Below are positions 58,501-64,000 of a stretch of DNA of 64,000 nucleotides, piece after piece (the first letter of the stretch is position 1; each line of letters begins with the position of its first letter). A program made the position numbers and the translations under genes. The notes under the pieces were generated by a model, which was not told the origin of the DNA, ran no database searches, and worked only from the letters and a program-made list of their open reading frames with translations. This stretch comes from Yamagishiella unicocca (taxonomy: Eukaryota; Chlorophyta; Chlorophyceae; Chlamydomonadales; Volvocaceae). The stretch lies in contig BDSL01000080.1 in NCBI GenBank assembly GCA_003116995.1, forward strand, positions 454,063 to 518,062, read 5' to 3'.

Positions 58501-61500
58501 GTATGGGTGGGGGGAGGGGGGGGAGTGTGTATGGGGTGGGTGGGTGGTCGGGGAGTGTGTATGGGTGGGGGTGGGGATTTAGGGTTGGGAGGGGGTTTGA
58601 GAGGCAACCCGTAGGTCGGCACTTGGAGGAAGGGGCGGGGGTGGGTGTGCGGAGGGTTTCGAGGGAGACCCGAGGATGCGAGAAAAACCCGTTTAGGACA
58701 GACGTTGCGAGAGGGAGGCGGGAGGCAGGAGGCGTGACCTTCGGGCCTGTGTGTCGGCCTGTGTGTGTGTCTGATGGTGGGGCCGCAGCCGCGACATGTG
58801 CCCTGCGTGAGCTCCCCCTCCGGCCCCGCCTCATCAACACCACCACCGCCACCACCATCATCACCACATCACCACCCTCGTCTACCACCCGCCACAGGCC
58901 ACCTGGACGCAGACCAGATCGACCTGGAGCAGCTGGAGAAGCAGAGCCAGAAGGTTGGAGGGGGAGGGGGGAGGGAGGGAAGAGGAGGGAGGGAGGGAAG
59001 AGGAGGAAGGGAAGGAAGAGGAGGAAGGGAGGGAAGAGGAGGAAGGGAGGGGAAAAAACACGGAAACGGTTATGAAGTAGACGAGAAAGTAGGGGGGGAA
59101 GGGGGGAGGGGGGGACGCAGGAGCAGTGTGTGTATGTGGGCCGCGACCCACAGTGAGGGGAAGGGGTGACTCGCGGCTGGGGTCACTGGAGCCGGTGTCA
59201 GCGATGCACCGGCTCTCCCCCCGCCCCCCCCCAGCCCCCACGGCCCGACGCCCATGCGCCCACTATCCTGCCCCTGTCGCGTAAGCGGTTTTTCTGCCAA
59301 GCCCCCACCCAGTTCTCTAGCATGCATCTAAAAACGTCTGTTCCAAACGGGTTTTTCCGGCATCCACGGGTCTTCCTCGAACCCCACCCGGTCCTCCTCG
59401 CAACCCCCCACCCGCGCGGGTCCAGATTGAGGAGTTCGAGGTGCCTGAGGGCGCGGTCAAGTTCGACCCCTCTCCCGCCGAGATTGCCGCCGCGCTGGGC
59501 GACACCTCCCTGGACTGCTCCGCCGCTGATGATGTGGAGCTGCCCGACTCGCTGATCAGCCCCGAGGAGCTCGAGCTGCTGGTGGCGGAGCGGCGACCCG
59601 AGTATGTGGCGGTGCTGCCCGGAAGCAGTGAGTGCCGCCGACGGACCCCTTCCCCTTCCCATGCACCTCGAAACGTCTGTTCTGAACGGGTTTTCCTGTC
59701 ATCCACGGGTCTTCCTCGCATACCCTTCCCTGGTGGAGGCCTGTCGTTCGTCGTGTGTCGCTCGGCTGTTAACCGATGTTCCATCCGCTATCATCCGCTA
59801 TCATCCGTTATCATCCGCTATCATCCCCTATCATCCGCTGCACCCATCGCAGTCCGGTCCGCGTGCGGCTGCCATCCCTCCGCTCGATTGCCTCCGACGA
59901 GTGAATGGTGTCTCCCCGCCGTCTCACTCCTCCTTTCTACCTCGTTTCTTACCCGGTTGGTTTTACTTGTGTTTTACTTGTCGGGTTCTACCGACCCACG
60001 GGTCTCGTCTCACACCCCACCCCCTGGGTCCTTCCCACGTCGCTCGCAGGCGAGCCCTTCCCGCCGCCCGACCCGCACAGCGGCATCGTGCAGCGCCGCC
60101 TGTCCAACGGCATAACCGTCAACTACCGCTACACTGACAACGAGCCGCGGTCCGGCCTGCTGCGGCTGATCGCCAACGGCGGCCGCATCGCGGAGCGCTC
60201 CGGAGTGGGGCAGTTCGGGCGGGTGGTTGTGGGCACCCGGACGCTCAGCGAGAGCGGAGCGGTGGGGCCGTGGGCGCGGGAGCAGGTGCGGGCAGGGAGA
60301 GGGGGGAGGGTTTCGAGGAAGACCCGTGGATGCCCGAAAAAAACCGTTTAAAACAGGCGTTTTGAGTTGAGATGCATGCTGGAGGACTGGGTTGGGGATA
60401 CTAAAGCCGAAGGTCGTAATATGACCTTTGGCGGCTAAGCTAAAGCGGCTACGGAGAGGGGGGAGGGGGGGGCAGGAAAGCCGTGGACTAGGAAGCCGAG
60501 TGGGGACAGGGGGGAAGGGCGAGGGGGTTGCCAGGAAAACCCGTGTATGAAAGAGAAAACCGAGGGGGAGGGGGAGGGGAAGGAGTGCGGCTCTAGCATG
60601 TGGGGAGGTCTTTTCGAGGACGAGGAAAGGGCGGGACCTGGGCGAGGGAGATCCTCCTCCCTGCCCGCCGTCACCCAGCCGGATGCCCCGAATCGCACAC
60701 CCCGCGCGTTGTAGACGCTGCGCCAACCAGCGCAACGGCTTTGCATGACCGGTTGCTCAACCGACCCAACCAACTCCCTCCCCGGTACGCGCCCGTCCTC
60801 CCCCCAGATCGAGGTGTTTTGCGTCGCCAACCTGGTCAACTGTGCGCTGGAGGCGGATGAGGAGAACATCGTGATGGACTTCCACTTCTCGGCTGTGGAC
60901 GGGGGCATGGAGGTGCGGGGATGGGGGGGGGCGCAAGGAAAACCCATGTACGAAAGAGAAAACCGTTGATCACAGTCGTTTGGAGATGCATGCTAAAGAA
61001 CTCGGTGGGAGGAAACTAAAAGCCGGGATGGGGGGGGCAGCGAGTGAGGGGGCAGGGCTGGTGGGGTATGAGAGGAAAGCCGTGATTCGGCAGGTCTGGT
61101 GGGGTGGGGGCTGGAAGGGAAGCTGTCAGGGGGGAGGAGGGTGAGGGTTTTGTTGCGGGGTTGGCGGACAGCTGTCAGGAGACGGAGTGGCGTATGGGGA
61201 CAAGGGGAACGGGTCTGTCGGTGACGGTTTGTGCACTCCGGCTCCGACAGACTCTCAAACCCAAGGTTCGGAAACCCAACACCCTTCCCCTCCTCCCCCC
61301 CCGGTCCACCTGCCTCTCCCCCCTCTCAGGCCATGTTCCAGATGATCCACATGTTCTTGCAGTACCCCCGCTGGGAGGACAGCGCCATGGAGCGATCCAA
61401 GCTGGCGTTCCTGGCCTCGGTCAAGTGAGGCAGATACCCGGGGAGAGGGAGTGGTTTAGGGTTTTAGGGTTTAGGCGTTTAGGGTTTAAAACCCTGATGC

Positions 61501-64000
61501 CATCGAAACCCCACCTCACCCCCCTGGTTCCCTTCCTCGCCCTCGCCCGCCCCCCTCTGATGTCGAGTAACCGGTTCTTTTCTGTTATCCGCCCACCTGA
61601 CCCCTGGTTCCCTCCCCTCCCTCCCCCCTCCTCATCCCTCCCCTCCCCCCCAGGTCCGTGCGCAAGTCCCTGGAGCGGGCCACCTCGGACCGGGTGCTGG
61701 ACGCCATGCTGGGGCGCACGGACCGCTGCTTCCGGGACCCCACGCCGGAGGAGCTGGACGCGCTGACGATGGACGGCATGAAGGAGGCGGTTTCGGAGCT
61801 GCTCACGTCGGGTGAGAGTGAAGGGGCGGCGCGGGGCCTCGGAACCCCCTGCGGCCTCTGGGCGGGCTCAGGACTGGGGGGTGCCTTATAATGGTGGCTG
61901 GTTTGGGCGCTGGTTTGGGCGCACACGCCCAGCGAACGCACCAACGAACGCACCAACGAACGCACCAACGAACGCACCAACGAACGCACCAACGAACGCA
62001 CCAACGAACGCACCAACGAACGCACCAAGCGACCGCACCTTCCCACAAGCTGTGTGTAGGTAGCAACGTGACACCCCGCAAAGCCTGCACCCTTCACCCC
62101 ACTATAATGCGTGCCCGAAACCTGTTCGTCGGCTATAGCTTCTGCCCTCCGTTTCCTGTGTCATGTAACCGGGTTTTCTTCCCCCTCCCTCCCCACCGGT
62201 CTTTATGCCACCCCTCCCCACCGGTTCTCTCCTGTAACAGCCCCCCCCCCCCCCCCACCACCACCACCGGGCGCCCCCCTTCCCCCCGAACCCCAGGCAA
62301 CTTCGAGATGACCATCGTGGGCGACTTCGACGCCGCCGAGCTTGAGTCTCTGGTGCTCCGCTACGTGGGCACAGTGACAGCCGCACCCGCGCCCGCGCCG
62401 CTGCACATGCACCCCATCATATTCCGCGACCCGCCCACCCTGGAGCGACACCAGACGTGGCACCTCAAGGTGGGGCGCAGGGGGGGGAGGAAGAGGCGGG
62501 GAGGAAGCGGCTCGGACCGGATGGCAAAGCAAAACACACCACCTGGCAGCACACCATCCTGCCTCCCATCCCCTGTGCCGGAGCGCGCCGGCCGAGCCCG
62601 GTTGACCGCTGTCTGTGGACCTTTCGCGCCAAATCACGCGTGCCGAACCGCTTATGTCGTATTGCCGTACGAACTATTTTGCGCCGTTGTCGTACGCTCG
62701 TCCAACCCACCACGCAGGACTCGGACGAGCGCGCCGTGGCGTACATTGGCGGCGCCGCCCCCGCCCGCTGGGGCCCGCTGGGCTTCTTCGGGCAGCTGGA
62801 GCCCCTGTCAGCACCCGTGCGGCAGCCGCTGCAGAACAAGGTGCGCGACTTTTCGCCAGCTAGTTTCTGTCCTCTGCCTCCTATGTCGTGTAACCGGGTC
62901 TTCTCGCCAACCCGCCCCCGAAGCACCCCTCCCCCCTCGCCCCTCCCTAGGTCGTGTAACCGGGTTTTCTTGGCCCCGCCCTCGCCCCTCCCTCCCCCAG
63001 GCCATGATGGACCCCAGCGCCCGCAGCGACGCCGAGGCCAGCCGCCGCAACCACCCGCTTTTCGCCAGTGTGATGCTGATGTTGCTCACAGAGATCATCA
63101 ACTCACGACTCTTCACAACGGTGGGAGCTGGCTGGGGGCGGGGCGGGGCTGGGTCGGGGGCCAGAGGCGTCGATACATCCATACATACATACATCCGTCC
63201 GCCCATACGTCCGTTGCTGCTGCCTGGGGTCCCCCCCTATGGCGGCTCACCTGACCGGCAGCTGCACACCGGGGGGCGGGGGGTGTCGAGGGGCCGAGCC
63301 GCTGGTGGCAGGGCTGGTGGCAGGGCTGGTGGCAGGGCTGCTGGCAGGGCTGGTGGCTCGACGTCCAAGCTCCCAACCCGGCAGCCGCCTTCCCTTGACT
63401 CATCCCCCCTCGCCCCCTGCCTGCCCGCTGCCCGGCTGCTGCTCCCTCGCCTCCCTCCCTCCCTTCCCACCAGGTCCGCGACTCCCTGGGCCTTACGTAC
63501 GACGTGTCGTTCGAGGTGACGCTGTTCGACCGGATCCGCTCTGGCTGGTTCATGGTGCACGTGACGAGCCACCCGGACAAGGTGTGTGTGTGTTTTGGGG
63601 GGGGGAGAGGGGGCCATGAGGCCATGAGGCCGGGGCGGGCTGAGGTGTCCCCCTTCATGATGCACCTCCCTCCACCACCTTCCACCACCTTCCGTCACCT
63701 TCCACCACCTTCCCACCACCTTCACCACCTTCCACTGCGTTCCACAACGTTCCACCACCTTCCACTACCTTCCACTACCTTCCACCAGTCCACCACCTTC
63801 CACCAGTCCGCCACCTTCCACCACCTTCCACCGCCTTCCACACCTTCACGCGCAACGCACACCAACGCACATCAACTCACACCGGCGCCGTACCAATGCC
63901 ACTTCCACTCCATATCGGCGCCAGCGAACCCCTCTCAACCCCTCTCAACCCCCCCCCCCCTCAACCCCCTCAACCCCCACTCAACCCCCACTCAACCCCC
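49568..64000 (+). CDS. SPP: Chloroplast stromal processing peptidase, 3' end outside the window
   Basis: M16 zinc metalloprotease that cleaves transit peptides from proteins imported into the chloroplast stroma. Twenty-two phase-consistent exons: 49568-49725, 50238-50385, 53081-53181, 53724-53817, 54568-54735, 55090-55253, 55619-55992, 56289-56457, 56693-56868, 57235-57293, 57729-57845, 58206-58452, 58898-58953, 59426-59627, 60050-60285, 60808-60912, 61330-61424, 61654-61811, 62297-62469, 62718-62840, 63001-63120 and 63474-63581; 1117 residues so far. The first about 100 residues (MLATGQPLARPAVARRAGRS) form a transit peptide. The zinc motif HLVEH is at 171-175 and the third ligand Glu is at 252 (AVLAEAQMM), the exact HxxEH-76-E spacing. 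LSNGITVNYRYTDNEPRSGL begins the second M16 half. Exon 7 has an Asn-Gly/Ala low-complexity insert. Intron 2 (2.7 kb) holds a large minisatellite. Confidence 0.95.
51401..51506 (+). repeat. Intron-resident dispersed element, SPP intron 2 (best full copy, type B)
   Basis: Begins GAGAAGACCCGGTTACAAAC, contains GGAGGGCAGAAA and GGGCACGCGT, ends near GCATGCGTTCCAGGATTTGG. It matches 5651-5750 along its length. Confidence 0.65.
51794..52470 (+). repeat. 21-bp G-rich minisatellite, about 32 units, SPP intron 2
   Basis: Unit CTGGGCGCCGGGGGGAGGGG plus G, with C/T variants at the second base and some 20-bp units. The period of 21 keeps every frame open on both strands, generating 300-480 residue spurious ORFs. 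The G-run density suggests quadruplex or R-loop potential. Confidence 0.95.
52806..52880 (+). repeat. 15-bp tandem repeat, five copies, SPP intron 2
   Basis: Unit CACCATGTTCGCCCA with single-base variants (GTTC/GCTC). Confidence 0.85.
54298..54325 (-). other. tRNA T-arm / B-box-like sequence in SPP intron 4
   Basis: The minus strand reads GCGCGGGTTCAAATCCCGGC, an excellent RNA polymerase III B-box with a T-loop. No matching acceptor stem or anticodon arm could be assembled upstream, so it is at most a tRNA pseudogene or SINE fragment. Confidence 0.3.
56045..56080 (+). repeat. Intron-resident dispersed element fragment, SPP intron 7
   Basis: GGTTCGAGGGAAACCCGTGG followed by ATGTCCGAAAAAACG, type A 5' block. 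Confidence 0.65.
56880..56915 (+). repeat. Intron-resident dispersed element fragment, SPP intron 9
   Basis: TCGAAGAAGACCCGTGGATG then CCCGAAAAACCCGT, starting about 10 nt after the donor site. Confidence 0.65.
57045..57081 (+). repeat. Interstitial telomere-like repeats, SPP intron 9
   Basis: Several TTTAGGG heptamers (GGTTTAGGGTTTAGG and GGTTTAGGGTTTAGGGTTTA). A second, more degenerate cluster with TTTTAGGG lies at 61453-61488 in intron 17. Confidence 0.75.
57846..57917 (+). repeat. 12-bp tandem repeat, about six copies, SPP intron 11
   Basis: Unit AGGGGGGGCTGG beginning directly at the splice donor region. Confidence 0.85.
58035..58094 (+). repeat. 20-bp exact tandem repeat, three copies, SPP intron 11
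   Basis: Unit TTCAAATCTCTGTGTTTAGG, unusually AT-rich for this gene. Confidence 0.93.
58654..58708 (+). repeat. Intron-resident dispersed element fragment, SPP intron 12
   Basis: GGTTTCGAGGGAGACCCGAG then GATGCGAGAAAAACCCGTTT and AGGACAGACGTT. Confidence 0.65.
59311..59385 (-). repeat. Intron-resident dispersed element, SPP intron 13, reverse orientation
   Basis: On minus it reads TTCGAGGAAGACCCGTGGAT, then GCCGGAAAAACCCGTTTGGA, then ACAGACGTTTTTAGATGCAT and GCTAGAGAACTGGG: a full type A copy. Confidence 0.7.
59661..59720 (-). repeat. Intron-resident dispersed element, SPP intron 14, reverse orientation
   Basis: On minus: GCGAGGAAGACCCGTGGATG then ACAGGAAAACCCGTTCAGAA and CAGACGTTTCGAGGTGCAT. 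Confidence 0.7.
60308..60396 (+). repeat. Intron-resident dispersed element, SPP intron 15 (best full copy, type A)
   Basis: GGGTTTCGAGGAAGACCCGT, GGATGCCCGAAAAAAACCGT, TTAAAACAGGCGTTTTGAGT, then GAGATGCATGCTGGAGGACT and GGGTTGGG. It starts about 22 nt after the donor. A degenerate second copy is at 60525-60570. Confidence 0.75.
60933..61012 (+). repeat. Intron-resident dispersed element, SPP intron 16
   Basis: CAAGGAAAACCCATGTACGA, AAGAGAAAACCGTTGATCAC, then GATGCATGCTAAAGAACTCG: a diverged type A copy about 20 nt after the donor. Confidence 0.65.
61922..62031 (+). repeat. 12-bp tandem repeat, about nine copies, SPP intron 18
   Basis: Unit CGAACGCACCAA. It yields the spurious peptide repeats THQR (+) and AFVG or WCVR (-). 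Confidence 0.93.
62107..62180 (-). repeat. Intron-resident dispersed element (type B), SPP intron 18, reverse orientation
   Basis: On minus: AAGAAAACCCGGTTACATGA, CACAGGAAACGGAGGGCAGA, AGCTATAGCCGACGAACAGG then TTTCGGGCACGCAT. Another copy is at 62847-62907 and a fragment at 62950-62975 in intron 20. Confidence 0.7.
63660..63850 (+). repeat. CCACCTTCCA-type simple repeat, SPP intron 22
   Basis: Imperfect CACCTTCCAC array of about 190 bp after the last visible exon. The remainder to the window edge is C-rich intron. Confidence 0.85.

Noticed and set aside
61891..63519. 542-residue ORF with THQR repeats
   Set aside because: It reads through SPP introns 18-21 and out of frame with some true exons; its repeat part is a 12-bp intronic tandem array.

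Overview
This is eukaryotic nuclear DNA, most likely from a flagellated, photosynthetic chlorophycean (volvocine or Chlamydomonas-like) green alga. The coding regions are GC-rich. The genes carry many short GT-AG introns, and possible TGTAA polyadenylation signals lie downstream of several genes. Plastid (stromal processing peptidase, chloroplast-type THUMP methyltransferase) and ciliary (RABL2, CFAP418) genes occur together, and TTTAGGG-type telomere motifs sit inside introns. All exon structures below were built by hand from splice sites and reading-phase bookkeeping. In every full-length model the exon lengths sum to a whole number of codons.

Layout, left to right: a 3-ketoacyl-CoA synthase running off the left edge (-); mitochondrial ribosomal protein L11 (+); a ten-exon THUMP-domain RNA methyltransferase (-); an unrecognised secreted Tyr/Gly/acidic protein (+); then a gene-poor, repeat-rich island (about 11.3-21.5 kb). 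That island holds a perfect-looking hairpin, two related 43-bp minisatellites, an inverted repeat with arms of about 640 bp, and one unrecognised minus-strand gene. Next come a divergent ciliary pair, RABL2 (-) and CFAP418 (+); an FBXO31-like F-box gene (-) divergent from MPDU1 (+); a YIPF family gene (-) divergent from an intronless putative envelope beta-barrel protein (+); a gene-poor stretch of about 3.5 kb; and finally two M16-family organelle-import proteins in tandem on +. These are the mitochondrial processing peptidase alpha subunit and the chloroplast stromal processing peptidase, whose 22 visible exons run off the right edge.

Themes: several genes are arranged head-to-head with 270-430 bp between start codons. 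Protein import into both endosymbiotic organelles is represented by adjacent M16 genes. ER/Golgi functions (MPDU1, YIPF) are convergent neighbours. The introns of at least five genes carry copies of short dispersed elements that I did not find in exons. The most unusual feature of the window is this intron-resident repeat population, together with the minisatellite/inverted-repeat island at 13.8-19.5 kb.
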